A stretch of DNA of 64,000 bases from Cognatundibacterium aquatile (GCF_014699135.1 NZ_JACOFT010000004.1:186001-250000), one strand, 5' to 3'; positions 16,876 to 27,032 are shown, counted from the first letter of the stretch. Program-made: numbers and translations. Notes: generated by a model from the sequence alone, not told the origin.

Positions 16876-19566
16876 ATGAAAAAGAAAGTAACGAGCCGTT
16901 CCGCATTTATGCTGAGCAGCGTCAGTATTGCTGTTCTGACGCTGGTCAATCAGGTGCAGGCAGAAGAAATACAAAAGGTAGAAGTCACGGGGTCTTCTAT
17001 CCGTCGTCTGGCTACCGAGGCATCGTTGCCTGTCACGATGGTGACTGGTGAAGAGCTGGAAAAACGTGGTATGACCACACTTGCCGATCTGATGATGGCA
17101 TTGCCGGAATCAGCATCGCTGGCACCTTCAAATGCAGGCTCAGGTACAAACATCAATCTGCGTGGTTTGGGTGTTAACCGCACGCTGGTGTTGTTGAATG
17201 GCCGTCGTCTGGCGAACGAAGCGATTGCCGATGGCTATGCCAATCTGGATGTGATTCCTATGAGTGCGATTGCACGCGTAGAGATATTGCGTGATGGTGC
17301 TTCCTCGATTTACGGTTCGGATGCGATCGGTGGCGTAGTTAACTTCATCACCAAACGCACATTTGAAGGTAAATCGATATCTGCGCAATTGGTGCAGCCA
17401 CAAAAAAATGGTGGTGCAGATGAGCAGCGTATCAGCGGAACTGTCGGTTTCGGCAACCTGGCACAAGATGGCTGGAACTGGTATGCCACTGTTGACGCAC
17501 ATCGTCGTAGTCGTCTGGCGGCATCAGATCGCGCCGAATTAAGTACAAATGATATTCTGACGAGTATTGGTCGTGCACCTGCATTGGGTAGTGGCGGTTA
17601 TTCGATGCCTGCCAACTTCACGACCGCAACAAATAAAAACGCACAAAATCCTTACTACGCTTCAGGTTGCCAATCACCGTATTCGATGCAAGGTGCAAAA
17701 AATACTTGTATTCTGAACGACGCTGCATACGGTAGTGCTTTGTATGGCAATGAGCAGGTGACGTTCTACACCAAATTCACAAAACGCTTCAATGAAGATC
17801 ACACCTTGACGGTGGATTACATGCGTGGACAGGAATACATCCTGGGCACTAAAAATCCAACAACAAGTCTGGCTGCGAATGGTGTGACGGCGCAATTACC
17901 GTCAAGCAGTAAATGGTATCCGGGCGGCAGCGGTGGTGTACCTGCAGTTGCTGGTCTGAAGGGCGAACCTCTGACTGTCACCTGGAGTGTTGCTGATCTG
18001 GGGCTGGCAACAACCAAAGATAAACAAGTGAACCAGCGTATCGCCGTGAACGACGAAGGGCGTATCGCATCATGGGATTACAAACTTGGTTTTGTTTATG
18101 GTCACAGTCTGCGTGAAAATTACTATGACTCTGGCTATGTGAGCGGGGCTGATTTACTGAAAGGTATCAGCAACGGCACCCTGAATCCATTCGGCTTACA
18201 AGATTCGGCCGGGCTGGCATATCTGAAAAGTATCTCGGTCGATGGCGCCTTGAACCGGCATTCTGTCAGTACATTTACTGGCGTTGATTTGACGGTGTCG
18301 CGTGAGTTGTCAAATCTGGCTGGCGGCCCGATGATGCTGGCGCTGGGTACGGACTATCACCGTGATACGACGGAAGATCAAAAGACGGACATCACTAATA
18401 TTGCAACGTATGCAGGCGCTTCGCCATCGTTTGCGAAATCCAGCCGGAATGTCGCTGCGGCCTACGCTGAGTTAGAAGTACCATTGACCAAAGAACTGAA
18501 TCTGAACTTTGCAGTACGTGACGATCATTTCAGTGATTTCGGCAATACGATCAACCCTAAAGCCAGCTTCCGTTATCAGCCAACCAAAGAACTGATGTTC
18601 CGTGGTTCTGCTAACACGGGTTTCCGTGCACCGACTTTGTTCGACCGCTACGGTTACCGTTTGCCAGGTGCAACGACAAAAACAGCAGCGAAATGGGATG
18701 ATCCTGTGCAATGTCCGGGCGGCACGCCAGGCGTTGCTGGCACAGGTAAAGCCTTACCTGGTCTGGTGGCTTCTACTGTCTGTAATACGACCTTACCTAA
18801 GCAAACCGGTAGCAATGCTGATTTACAGCCAGAAAAATCCAAAGGTTATACCTTCGGTCTTGTGGTTGAACCGCTGAAAAATTTGACGGTATCGGCTGAT
18901 TACTGGCACATAGAAATGACCGACATGCTGGCGAACTTACCAGAACAGGTTTATTTCACGAATCCGCAAAAATATGCTGATCTGTTTGTGCGTAATGCAG
19001 ATGGTTCACTGGCGTTCATCAAAAATGTCACGATGAATCTGGGTGGTCAAAAAGCTTCCGGTATCGACGTTTCACTGGCCTATGCTTTCCCGAAAACATC
19101 CGCAGGCAATTTTAAGGTAAAACTTGACGGTACTTATCTGACGCAGTTTGATAATCAGCTGGAAAAAGATAGCCCGTATGTGTCGAATATCGGTCGCTTT
19201 GGTGCAGCAAGCAATGGCACCACTTCCAGCATGCCTATCATCACTTTCCGTTGGAAGCACACACTGAGTTTATCCTGGGATCGTGGCGACTGGGCATCAC
19301 AGTTGACGCAAAACTTCAACACTGGTTATCACGATCAGAACCTGGTGGCACCAGAGTATTTCCGTGATATCGAGTCGTATTCCATCTGGAACTGGACAGT
19401 GAATTACCGTGGCTTTAAAAACATGGCAATTTCCGCAGGCATTTCGAATCTTCTGAATGCCCGTCCTCCTGTCACTAATCATAACGCTTACACCTACGGT
19501 TATCTGAGCAGCGCCGCGAGCCCTGTTGGCCGTGCTTTAAATGTTCGCTTGTCTTACGACTTCTGA
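16876..19566 (+). CDS. TonB-dependent outer-membrane receptor for pectic oligosaccharides
   Basis: 896 residues. Signal peptide MKKKVTSRSAFMLSSVSIAV to about residue 30 (VQAEE). Then a TonB box-like IQKVEVTGS, the plug domain with SGTNINLRGLGVNRTLVLLNGRR and VEILRDGASSIYGSDAIGGVVN, and a 22-strand-type barrel ending in VRLSYDF with a terminal aromatic. AGGAGA precedes the start. It is the first gene of a forward-strand group with three pectin-degrading genes and a CE12 esterase, so oligogalacturonides are the likely cargo. It lacks the N-terminal signalling extension of sigma-regulated receptors. Confidence 0.88.
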   Translation: MKKKVTSRSAFMLSSVSIAVLTLVNQVQAEEIQKVEVTGSSIRRLATEASLPVTMVTGEELEKRGMTTLADLMMALPESASLAPSNAGSGTNINLRGLGVNRTLVLLNGRRLANEAIADGYANLDVIPMSAIARVEILRDGASSIYGSDAIGGVVNFITKRTFEGKSISAQLVQPQKNGGADEQRISGTVGFGNLAQDGWNWYATVDAHRRSRLAASDRAELSTNDILTSIGRAPALGSGGYSMPANFTTATNKNAQNPYYASGCQSPYSMQGAKNTCILNDAAYGSALYGNEQVTFYTKFTKRFNEDHTLTVDYMRGQEYILGTKNPTTSLAANGVTAQLPSSSKWYPGGSGGVPAVAGLKGEPLTVTWSVADLGLATTKDKQVNQRIAVNDEGRIASWDYKLGFVYGHSLRENYYDSGYVSGADLLKGISNGTLNPFGLQDSAGLAYLKSISVDGALNRHSVSTFTGVDLTVSRELSNLAGGPMMLALGTDYHRDTTEDQKTDITNIATYAGASPSFAKSSRNVAAAYAELEVPLTKELNLNFAVRDDHFSDFGNTINPKASFRYQPTKELMFRGSANTGFRAPTLFDRYGYRLPGATTKTAAKWDDPVQCPGGTPGVAGTGKALPGLVASTVCNTTLPKQTGSNADLQPEKSKGYTFGLVVEPLKNLTVSADYWHIEMTDMLANLPEQVYFTNPQKYADLFVRNADGSLAFIKNVTMNLGGQKASGIDVSLAYAFPKTSAGNFKVKLDGTYLTQFDNQLEKDSPYVSNIGRFGAASNGTTSSMPIITFRWKHTLSLSWDRGDWASQLTQNFNTGYHDQNLVAPEYFRDIESYSIWNWTVNYRGFKNMAISAGISNLLNARPPVTNHNAYTYGYLSSAASPVGRALNVRLSYDF

Positions 19567-19575
19567 TAGTGCTTA

Positions 19576-19600
19576 GTCCCTGGCCTTGCAGGTCAGGGAC
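19576..19600 (+). terminator. Hairpin between the TonB receptor and GH28 gene
   Basis: GTCCCTG and CAGGGAC form the outer stem, with CCT/AGG inside, followed by ATTTTAAAA. It lies in the 55 bp gap of an apparent operon, so it may lower downstream expression or protect the receptor mRNA end instead of ending transcription fully. Confidence 0.5.
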
Positions 19601-19621
19601 ATTTTAAAAGATGGAAAAATT

Positions 19622-21493
19622 ATGAGTGTTGTGATTAACGAAAAACGCAGAAGCCTGTTGCAAGCCGCATCCAGTGTCGGACTGTTGATGGGCAGTGGTC
19701 TGGCCAGCGAAGCGATTGCTGCGACAACGAAACAAGATCCATGGAAACAGGCGCAGGCGATTATTGATCGCTTTGCCAAACCTATCCATTTTCGCAAAGA
19801 AGATTTTCTGGTCACCAGTTATGGTGCCAAAACCTGTGAAGTAAAACCGGTAGAAGCATGGGTTTCTTTCGTCGAACGTAAAACCTTGCAGACGCCTGTT
19901 GCTGAAGCGACCGATTGCTATCCAGCTATTGCGGCTGCGATTGCTGCCTGCCATGCGGCCGGAGGCGGGCGTGTGGTGATTCCGGCGGGGAATTGGTACT
20001 GTGCCGGACCTATCGTTTTGCTCTCCAATGTGAATGTGCATCTGAATGCCGGAGCACACGTTTATTTCAGTAATAATCCGGCGGATTACGCCAAATACGG
20101 TAAGTATGACTGCGGCAAAAACGGCAAGCTCTCCATGACACGCTGGGAAGGCAATGATTGTCTGAATTTCTCGTCTATGGTGTATGCGTACGGTCAGCGA
20201 AATATCGCGTTGACGGGTGATGACTGGACGTCGATTCTGGATGGACAGGCCGGTGTTAATTTCACCGACAGCCCGTATTGCTGGTGGTCCTGGAAGGGAC
20301 GTGAAAAGCCAAGTTCGGTCGGTGATATTGCCCCTGGCAGTGGCGACTGGATCAAGCATCAGAAAGGCGAGACAGAAGTATCTTTGAATCCGCAGAATCC
20401 TGTATCGCTGGCGGAAGTTGCGCCGCATCTGACGGAAGAAAAACGCCTGTTCATTCAGGGCGAGGGTGATAAATGGCGTCGTGACTCGAATTATCTGCGG
20501 GCGCTGGCGGAAGCCGGAGTCGCCGCTGATAAACGTGTTTTCGGTTTAGGCCATTTCCTCCGTCCACACATGGTGCAGTTCATCAATTGCAGCAATGTTT
20601 TGTTTCAGGGTTATCAGGTAACGAATACGCCATTCTGGCAACATAACCCGGTCGGATGCCGCAATGTTCATGTGAAAAACATTTACGCCAACAGCGTAGG
20701 TCCGAACAGCGATGGCTTCGATCCAGAATCCTGTAACTACGTCCTGATCGAAGATTCGACGTTTGATACTGGCGATGATTGCATTGCTGTCGATGCTGGC
20801 AAAGGACCGGATGTCCAGTATGGTCCGTCACAAAATATCGTCGTGCAAAACTGCAAGATGCACAGCGGGCATGGCGCGATGACATTTGGCAGCATTATGT
20901 CGGCAGGTATTCAGAATGTGTTTGCACAGAATCTGGTATTTGAAAACAGCCATTGGAAAACCGATCCATTGAATATTGCGATTCGTTTTAAATGCAATAT
21001 GAGTCGTGGTGGTTTCCTGAAAAATCTGCACATCAGGAATATCAGTATTCCGAATGGTATCCGTACGACACCGGCGTTTTACTCAACCTTACCCGGTTCA
21101 GTGATTCCGACGAAATCGGTGGCAACTTCTGCCGGTGCGGTTATTACCATCGACTGCGGTTACGATCCGATCAACGACAATGTCCGTACACGTCCACCTG
21201 TGGTGTCCGATATTCACATTTCTAACGTTAATGTAGGTAACGTTGACACTGGTGCAGGGCAATTCTCCAGCTATCAGGCTATCGTTATTCTGGGGCCTGT
21301 ACCCAGCGATTACAACGGCCCTGCATCACCTGCGCCCAAAATTGTGCCGGTAAAAAATGTCACTATTTCTGACTGTGATCTCGGTAATCCGGTGAATAAA
21401 GAGAATCCTATGTATCTCTTTAATGTCAAAGACCTGGTACTGAAAAATGTCCGTGTCGGCGGTACAGTCTACAACAAAACATTGTCTGTCTGA
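19622..21493 (+). CDS. GH28-family pectin hydrolase, Tat-exported, with altered active-site motifs
   Basis: 623 residues, right-handed beta-helix of family GH28 (polygalacturonase-like). The ATG at 19622 starts a twin-arginine signal (KRRSLLQAASSVGLLMGSGL). GH28 motifs: PNSDGFDP (~360), GDDCIAVDAG (~383), GHGAMTFGSIM (~416), IRFK (~454). Compared with the paralogue at 25143, the conserved Lys after DDCIA-x is Asp, the Glu after GS is Ile, and RLK is RFK. The catalytic Asp residues remain. Substrate specificity may have changed or activity may be low. It ends at a strong terminator. Confidence 0.88.
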   Translation: MSVVINEKRRSLLQAASSVGLLMGSGLASEAIAATTKQDPWKQAQAIIDRFAKPIHFRKEDFLVTSYGAKTCEVKPVEAWVSFVERKTLQTPVAEATDCYPAIAAAIAACHAAGGGRVVIPAGNWYCAGPIVLLSNVNVHLNAGAHVYFSNNPADYAKYGKYDCGKNGKLSMTRWEGNDCLNFSSMVYAYGQRNIALTGDDWTSILDGQAGVNFTDSPYCWWSWKGREKPSSVGDIAPGSGDWIKHQKGETEVSLNPQNPVSLAEVAPHLTEEKRLFIQGEGDKWRRDSNYLRALAEAGVAADKRVFGLGHFLRPHMVQFINCSNVLFQGYQVTNTPFWQHNPVGCRNVHVKNIYANSVGPNSDGFDPESCNYVLIEDSTFDTGDDCIAVDAGKGPDVQYGPSQNIVVQNCKMHSGHGAMTFGSIMSAGIQNVFAQNLVFENSHWKTDPLNIAIRFKCNMSRGGFLKNLHIRNISIPNGIRTTPAFYSTLPGSVIPTKSVATSAGAVITIDCGYDPINDNVRTRPPVVSDIHISNVNVGNVDTGAGQFSSYQAIVILGPVPSDYNGPASPAPKIVPVKNVTISDCDLGNPVNKENPMYLFNVKDLVLKNVRVGGTVYNKTLSV

Positions 21494-21515
21494 CCACTTC
21501 CCTGTAGTCAGTTTG

Positions 21516-21541
21516 GAGCCTCCTCGTGAGGCTCTTTTTTT
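21516..21541 (+). terminator. Terminator after the first GH28 gene
   Basis: GAGCCTC-CTCGT-GAGGCTC is a perfect 7 bp stem followed by seven T. It separates the receptor/GH28 pair from the CE12-GH28/CE8-GH28 genes, which must use read-through or a promoter in this gap. Confidence 0.9.
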
Positions 21542-21556
21542 AAATTGGATGACATC

Positions 21557-22366
21557 ATGAAGACATTACTTCGTGTCGTTTTGCTCGCTTGTTCTGCTCC
21601 GCTATGGATGGCCTGTCAGGGGCCGGTGCCAGTCGTGAAAGATAGTCGCCCACTCGAAATTATTCTTGTCGGCGACTCGACCATGGCACCGAACAGCGGC
21701 TATGGCAATGCATTGTGCGAACGTTTTTTGAAAGAAGTCACGTGCCTGAATCTTGCTAAAGGTGGACGCAGTTCTGGTAGTTACAGGGCGGAAGGTTCCT
21801 GGGAGATAGTGATGCAACAATTGCGACGCGACACAGATAAACGCCGCGTGGTGTTGATGCAGTTCGGGCATAACGATCAGCCTGGTAAGCCCGGACGCTC
21901 TACCGATCTGGCGACAGAGTTTCCGGTTAACCTCGCGCGCTATGTCGACGAGGTCAGAACTGCTGGTGCTGAAATTATTTTGCTGACACCTCTCACGCGC
22001 AGAACCTTCAAAGATGGTGTCTTGCCAAATGATTTGCGTCCGTGGGCGGAAGCCAGTTTGCGTGTCGCCAGCGAAAAGCAGGTGCCAGTGATAGACCTGA
22101 ATCAGCAAAGCCACGCGCTGGTTGCCGCGATGGGGCAAAGCGAAGCTGATACGCTGGCAATGGTGCCGCCGCCACCTGAAATCGTCGCGCCGACCAGTGG
22201 CAGCACACTGGCAACAGTAGAGCGTCAGGGCGCCGCGAAAAGTGCGTTTGATCGTACCCATGTCGGTAAAAAAGGCGCAGCGATTTTTTCTGCGATGGTC
22301 GTACAGGCTCTCGTGGCTGTAGATCCTGAAATCGGTAATGGCATGATCAGAGGAAGTTCAAAATGA
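21557..22366 (+). CDS. Rhamnogalacturonan acetylesterase (CE12, SGNH hydrolase)
   Basis: 269-residue SGNH/GDSL esterase that removes acetyl groups from pectin backbone sugars. Block I is ILVGDSTMAPNSGYGNAL, block II KGGRSSGSYRAEG, block III QFGHNDQ, and the catalytic His lies in DRTHVGKKGA. The N-terminus MKTLLRVVLLACSAPLWMAC resembles a lipoprotein signal with Cys at residue 20. A TTG at 21545 is in frame, but the ATG at 21557 gives the better signal. Its stop overlaps the start of the GH28-CE8 gene, so translation is coupled. Confidence 0.87.
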   Translation: MKTLLRVVLLACSAPLWMACQGPVPVVKDSRPLEIILVGDSTMAPNSGYGNALCERFLKEVTCLNLAKGGRSSGSYRAEGSWEIVMQQLRRDTDKRRVVLMQFGHNDQPGKPGRSTDLATEFPVNLARYVDEVRTAGAEIILLTPLTRRTFKDGVLPNDLRPWAEASLRVASEKQVPVIDLNQQSHALVAAMGQSEADTLAMVPPPPEIVAPTSGSTLATVERQGAAKSAFDRTHVGKKGAAIFSAMVVQALVAVDPEIGNGMIRGSSK

Positions 22367-25116
22367 GATACAACATGAAACAGCAGCAGCCACTATTCAG
22401 CATGGTTTCCCGCTATACCAGTGTGTTGCTGATGATGTCCAGCCTGTTTGCTGCGGATGTCTGCGCGCAGGACAGCAGGCCGGTGAAAGAACCGCTTGCG
22501 CCGTCCATCTGTCAATTGTTACCAGCGCAACTGACCATGAATGAGGTTGATGCGCAGACATTGGCAGCACCTGACACTCAGCGCCTGCAGCAAGCGATCA
22601 ATCAGTGTCCATCGGGTAAAGCGTTGCGTCTGGTCAGACATAGCGATAAAAATTATTTTCTTACCGGCGCGTTGCAGATGAAGGCGGGCGTCTCTCTGGT
22701 GATTGATGCTGGTGTGGTGCTGGCGGGATCACGCTTGCCTGCTGATTATGATAAAGGTGAGAAAAGTTGTGGCACAGTCGATCAGAAAGGACGTGGTTGT
22801 CGCCCGCTGATCAGCGTTACTCAGTCACAGAACGCCGGGCTATTTGGCGATGGTGTGATTGACGGGCAGGGCGGTAAGAAAATCCTTGGCGGTGCAGAGA
22901 CTTGGTGGGAAATAGCACGTCGTGCTCAGCGTGAAGACTTGCATCAGAACGTGCCGCGCATGTTGGAAATAACGCAGTCACGCGAGATAGCATTGCACAG
23001 AATATGGTTGAAAAACTCGGCTAATTTTCATGTCACCCTGAATCAGGTGAATGGCTTTACCGCATGGGGAATCCATATCGATACGCCGGCGACGGCCAGA
23101 AACACCGATGGTATTGACCCCATTTCATCCCGCAATATCACGATCACCAAAAGTTACATTCGCACTGGTGACGATAACGTCGCGATTAAGGCGGGTAATC
23201 AGGGGCCGACCGAAAACATTACCATCAGTGATAATCACTTTTACTCTGGACACGGTATGTCCATCGGTAGTGAAACCAACGGTAATATCCGACACGTGCT
23301 GGTCGAAAAACTGAGTATTGATGGCGCTACTTCGGGTTTGCGCATTAAGAGTGACGTGTCGCGTGGGGGGCTGGTGCAGGACGTGACATATAGGGATATC
23401 TGCATACAGAACAGTAAAGCACCGCTGGATTTCGACACGCATTACGGTAAGCGTGCATCGGGTGATCTGATACCGGAATATCGTGATATCCATCTCGAAC
23501 GTGTGCAAGTGCTGACGCCGGGGAAACTGATATTTCATGGCTACGACGCAACAAGACCGCTCAGAATGAGCGCCAATGATTTAATCGTTCCTGAACAAAG
23601 TATGATCGTCAGGGAAAACGCGCTGTGGTCATCGGCCGTTGTGCAATCGATGCTGGATCAGAATTTTGCATGGCAGCCGCTGCAATCAGCGACAAAAAAC
23701 ACTGCCTGCGCCTATGCATTTACGGTCTATCCTTCGTCATCGCCGACAGATAAACGCCCGCAGTTAAATGAAGCACAGGCTGCTCATTTTTCTTATGACG
23801 AAGTTCTTGGTTATGCAGGTTTGCCAGGAAAAGAGCAACGTGATGTATGGGACCCTTTGTCTTCGCCAGTTGTTCATGCGCAGCAGATAACACCCGACTA
23901 TATTGTCAATGCCAGTGAGCCAGCTGATGCTAAGCTCCGTTTTCAGCGCTTACAGGATGCGATCAATCAGATCGTGACAGACGATCTGGCGCATCGCTTA
24001 CCGGCATCCCGCCGCATTACTGTTCTGGTGGAGCCCGGAGTCTATGATGGACTGGTATATATCCCTGAAACATCCGTCCCTATCAGCGTGATTGGCAGAG
24101 ATGCTGCCACGACACGTATCCGTGCCAATCTGGATGCCGCGATCACCGGAACACAATATCAGGAGCGTTTTGGGGCGCAGTTTGCGCAGGCTCCGGCGGC
24201 GATTGCTGACATGTTTAACAGCATTCGTATCCGTCCGATTATCGGGACATTTGGTACGGCAGTGCTGTGGGTGAAAAGTCAGGCATTCCAGATGCGTGAT
24301 ATCACCATTGAAAACAGCTATAACAAAAATGGCGCACCGGCACCGCAGGCGTGTGAAGGAGCTGATTGCCCCGGAAATGGCGTGTATGGGAAAAGTCTGA
24401 TGGTGCATCATCAGGCCTTAGCGATGATGACTGATGGTGTCGACAAAGCTCAGTTTGAACAAGTGCGTCTGCTAGGGTTGCAGGATACCTTGTATATGCG
24501 CGCCGGCAAATCAGGTCAGACCGCTCGTCACTTCTTCTATCATTCTTATATCGAAGGTGACGTTGATTACATTTTCGGTGATGCGACCGCGTATTTTCTT
24601 GAGACGGAGATACGCTCATTAGGTCCTCGCACCAGTTCTTACGTCGCGGCACCAAGTACGAATCTGAATTCACGTTACGGATTTGTATTTAACCGCTGCC
24701 GCTTTACCCATGATCAGAGCAGCAATGCGATGGCCGGGAAATTTTATCTGGTCCGTCAATGGTTTCATAATCAGCGTTGCACGCCGTACGGCAAAGTACC
24801 TATCGATGGCTATCGTTGCGAAGCAGGAACGACAGATCAGTTTGTCAGTCCGTCTGGCACGATTACCCGTCAGACGATAGAAACGGTAGGGAAAATGATT
24901 GTGCTCAATTCTGTGATCGGTGCCCATATACACCCGCTTACGCCTTGGTCCGACTGGAATAAAAATGGCACCTTGCCGTATCGTCCTGCGCAATTTAACA
25001 GCGACGACTTCTGGCGAAATTTATCTGCGAGCACAATCAGCCCTACGGCTTTTGGCTATCAGGCTGCACCTGCACCCATGCAATTTCTGGGCGAATTCAA
25101 TAATCAATACGAATAA
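22363..25116 (+). CDS. Bifunctional GH28 polygalacturonase - CE8 pectin methylesterase
   Basis: 917 residues with a Sec-type signal ending near VCAQD (residue ~36). The first half is GH28: RNTDGIDP (~246), GDDNVAIK (~269), GHGMSIGSE (~296), GLRIKSD (~325). The second half is CE8: QALAMMTDGVDKAQF (~684), GLQDTLY with catalytic Asp (~705), GDVDYIFGDA with the second Asp (~731), and LVRQW in place of the usual LGRPW (~796). All motifs except that last variant are standard. One protein can thus demethylate and cut homogalacturonan. Its ATG overlaps the CE12 stop (ATGA). Confidence 0.9.
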   Translation: MRYNMKQQQPLFSMVSRYTSVLLMMSSLFAADVCAQDSRPVKEPLAPSICQLLPAQLTMNEVDAQTLAAPDTQRLQQAINQCPSGKALRLVRHSDKNYFLTGALQMKAGVSLVIDAGVVLAGSRLPADYDKGEKSCGTVDQKGRGCRPLISVTQSQNAGLFGDGVIDGQGGKKILGGAETWWEIARRAQREDLHQNVPRMLEITQSREIALHRIWLKNSANFHVTLNQVNGFTAWGIHIDTPATARNTDGIDPISSRNITITKSYIRTGDDNVAIKAGNQGPTENITISDNHFYSGHGMSIGSETNGNIRHVLVEKLSIDGATSGLRIKSDVSRGGLVQDVTYRDICIQNSKAPLDFDTHYGKRASGDLIPEYRDIHLERVQVLTPGKLIFHGYDATRPLRMSANDLIVPEQSMIVRENALWSSAVVQSMLDQNFAWQPLQSATKNTACAYAFTVYPSSSPTDKRPQLNEAQAAHFSYDEVLGYAGLPGKEQRDVWDPLSSPVVHAQQITPDYIVNASEPADAKLRFQRLQDAINQIVTDDLAHRLPASRRITVLVEPGVYDGLVYIPETSVPISVIGRDAATTRIRANLDAAITGTQYQERFGAQFAQAPAAIADMFNSIRIRPIIGTFGTAVLWVKSQAFQMRDITIENSYNKNGAPAPQACEGADCPGNGVYGKSLMVHHQALAMMTDGVDKAQFEQVRLLGLQDTLYMRAGKSGQTARHFFYHSYIEGDVDYIFGDATAYFLETEIRSLGPRTSSYVAAPSTNLNSRYGFVFNRCRFTHDQSSNAMAGKFYLVRQWFHNQRCTPYGKVPIDGYRCEAGTTDQFVSPSGTITRQTIETVGKMIVLNSVIGAHIHPLTPWSDWNKNGTLPYRPAQFNSDDFWRNLSASTISPTAFGYQAAPAPMQFLGEFNNQYE

Positions 25117-25142
25117 TTTGAGACAAAAAAAGGAAGTACGAC

Positions 25143-27032
25143 ATGACCTTGAAGACATCATCGGAATCCCTTGCTGACCAGAAGTATCAGGGGCGACGCC
25201 GCTTACTGAAGCAACTCGCGGCAATCGGTATCGGTAGCAGTATGCCTTGGGCGGCGGCCAGTGCGGCACAGCGACAAACGCCAGCCGATCCATGGAAAAG
25301 AGCCACAGAAATTATTATGAAGCTGAGTGTTCCATTCCATTTTCGCGAAGCGGATTATCCGATCACACGATACGGTGCAAAAACATGTGAGCTGCAAAAA
25401 GTACAGGCATGGAGTTCGTTTGAGGATCAGGGTGTGTTACAGACTCCAGCGGCATCGTCTTTTGACTGTTATTCAGCAATTCGTAATGCGATAGAAACTT
25501 GTCACCGTGAAGGCGGCGGCCGCGTGCTGATTCCTGCAGGTGACTGGTTTTGTGCCGGGCCTATCGTCTTATTATCGAATGTTAAGGTTCACTTGCAGGC
25601 CGGAGCACATGTTTATTTCAGTCATCAGCCCGAAGACTATGCGAAATACGGCGACGTTGATTGCGGAAAAAACGGTAAGTTAAGTATTTCACGCTGGCAG
25701 AGCAATGACTGTCTGAACTATTCGCCAATGATCTATGCGATAGGACAAGAAAATATTGCATTGACGGGTGAAGACTGGACTGCGGTATTAGACGGGCAGG
25801 GTGGCGTGCCATTTAATGAATTCGGCGATTGCTGGTGGACCTGGAAAGGCAAGCTGAAAACGCTGAATGCAGTTGCACAGAGTTCAGTGCCGAATTATCG
25901 CCCCGGTAAGCCATCCGAAAATGCGGTGAATCCACTCAACGCTAAAACTTTAAAAGAAGTAGCGCCGCAGATCAGCCCGGAACTGCAGGCGCTGATACAA
26001 GGCAACGACGATAAATGGCGTGCTGACGCCAGCTATCTGCCTGCATTGTCAGAGGCTGGTGTTCCTTTACCTCAGCGTGTATTTGGTAAAGGACATTTCC
26101 TGCGTCCGCCAATGATACAGTTTATCGGTTGTCGCAAAGTATTGATGGAGGGGTATGAGGTCAGGAACACGCCATTCTGGCAGCATCATCCGGTGAATTG
26201 TCAGCATGTCGTGATTCGCCGTGTTCATGCAAAAAGTCACGGACCTAACAGTGATGGTTTTGATCCGGAAGCATGTGACCATGTTCTGGTGGATGGCTGT
26301 ACTTTTGATTCCGGTGACGACTGTATTGCGATTAAGGCGGGGAAAAATCTGGATACACAATATGGACCGTCGCGCCATATTGTGATTCAGAATTGTACGA
26401 TGCAGAGTGGGCATGGCGCCGTCACGCTTGGCAGTGAAATGGCGGGCGGCATCGAGCATGTTTATGCGCAGAATTTATTGTTTGAAAACGTACACTGGCA
26501 AACCAATCCCTTAAATACAGCGATTCGTCTGAAGACGAATCTGAATAGGGGCGGATATCTGAAACACTTCTATGTGCGTAATATCAAGATTCCAAATGGC
26601 GTGCAGACATCGCCATCGTTTTATACATCCTTACCGGGCTCACCTATTGCATCGAAGACGGTTGCCACGGCCGCCGGTGCGATAGTCACTTTTGACTGCG
26701 ATTACACGCCAGTCAGCGATAACGTGAGGATACGCCCACCTGTGGTTGAGGATGTGCATATTTCCAATGTCCGGGTGGAGAACGTGAAGACGGCAAAAGG
26801 TGAGTATTCCTGTTACCAGTCGATCGTTATTCTGGGGCCGGTTGCCTCCGACTATAACGGTAGTGCGCCGATGCCGGAAGTGTTTCCTGTGCGCGATGTG
26901 ACGATTACTGATTGTGATTTTGGTACGCCAGCAGCGGGCACACAGGCAATGTATCTGTATAACGTCAAAGGATTGAAGTTGCGTAATGTGAAGATTGGTA
27001 AAGAAGTGATCACGCGCGAGTATTCTGCGTAA
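25143..27032 (+). CDS. GH28-family pectin hydrolase, Tat-exported
   Basis: 629 residues, clear paralogue of the gene at 19622. The N-terminus holds a Tat signal, GRRRLLKQLAAIGIGSSM, then AAASAAQ as cleavage region, so the folded enzyme is exported to the periplasm. Motifs: PNSDGFDP (~367), GDDCIAIKAG (~390), GHGAVTLGSE (~423), IRLK (~460), all in the canonical form. Family GH28 of this type includes exo-polygalacturonases acting on oligogalacturonides. It ends the forward group at a strong terminator, facing a chemoreceptor gene on the other strand. Confidence 0.9.
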   Translation: MTLKTSSESLADQKYQGRRRLLKQLAAIGIGSSMPWAAASAAQRQTPADPWKRATEIIMKLSVPFHFREADYPITRYGAKTCELQKVQAWSSFEDQGVLQTPAASSFDCYSAIRNAIETCHREGGGRVLIPAGDWFCAGPIVLLSNVKVHLQAGAHVYFSHQPEDYAKYGDVDCGKNGKLSISRWQSNDCLNYSPMIYAIGQENIALTGEDWTAVLDGQGGVPFNEFGDCWWTWKGKLKTLNAVAQSSVPNYRPGKPSENAVNPLNAKTLKEVAPQISPELQALIQGNDDKWRADASYLPALSEAGVPLPQRVFGKGHFLRPPMIQFIGCRKVLMEGYEVRNTPFWQHHPVNCQHVVIRRVHAKSHGPNSDGFDPEACDHVLVDGCTFDSGDDCIAIKAGKNLDTQYGPSRHIVIQNCTMQSGHGAVTLGSEMAGGIEHVYAQNLLFENVHWQTNPLNTAIRLKTNLNRGGYLKHFYVRNIKIPNGVQTSPSFYTSLPGSPIASKTVATAAGAIVTFDCDYTPVSDNVRIRPPVVEDVHISNVRVENVKTAKGEYSCYQSIVILGPVASDYNGSAPMPEVFPVRDVTITDCDFGTPAAGTQAMYLYNVKGLKLRNVKIGKEVITREYSA

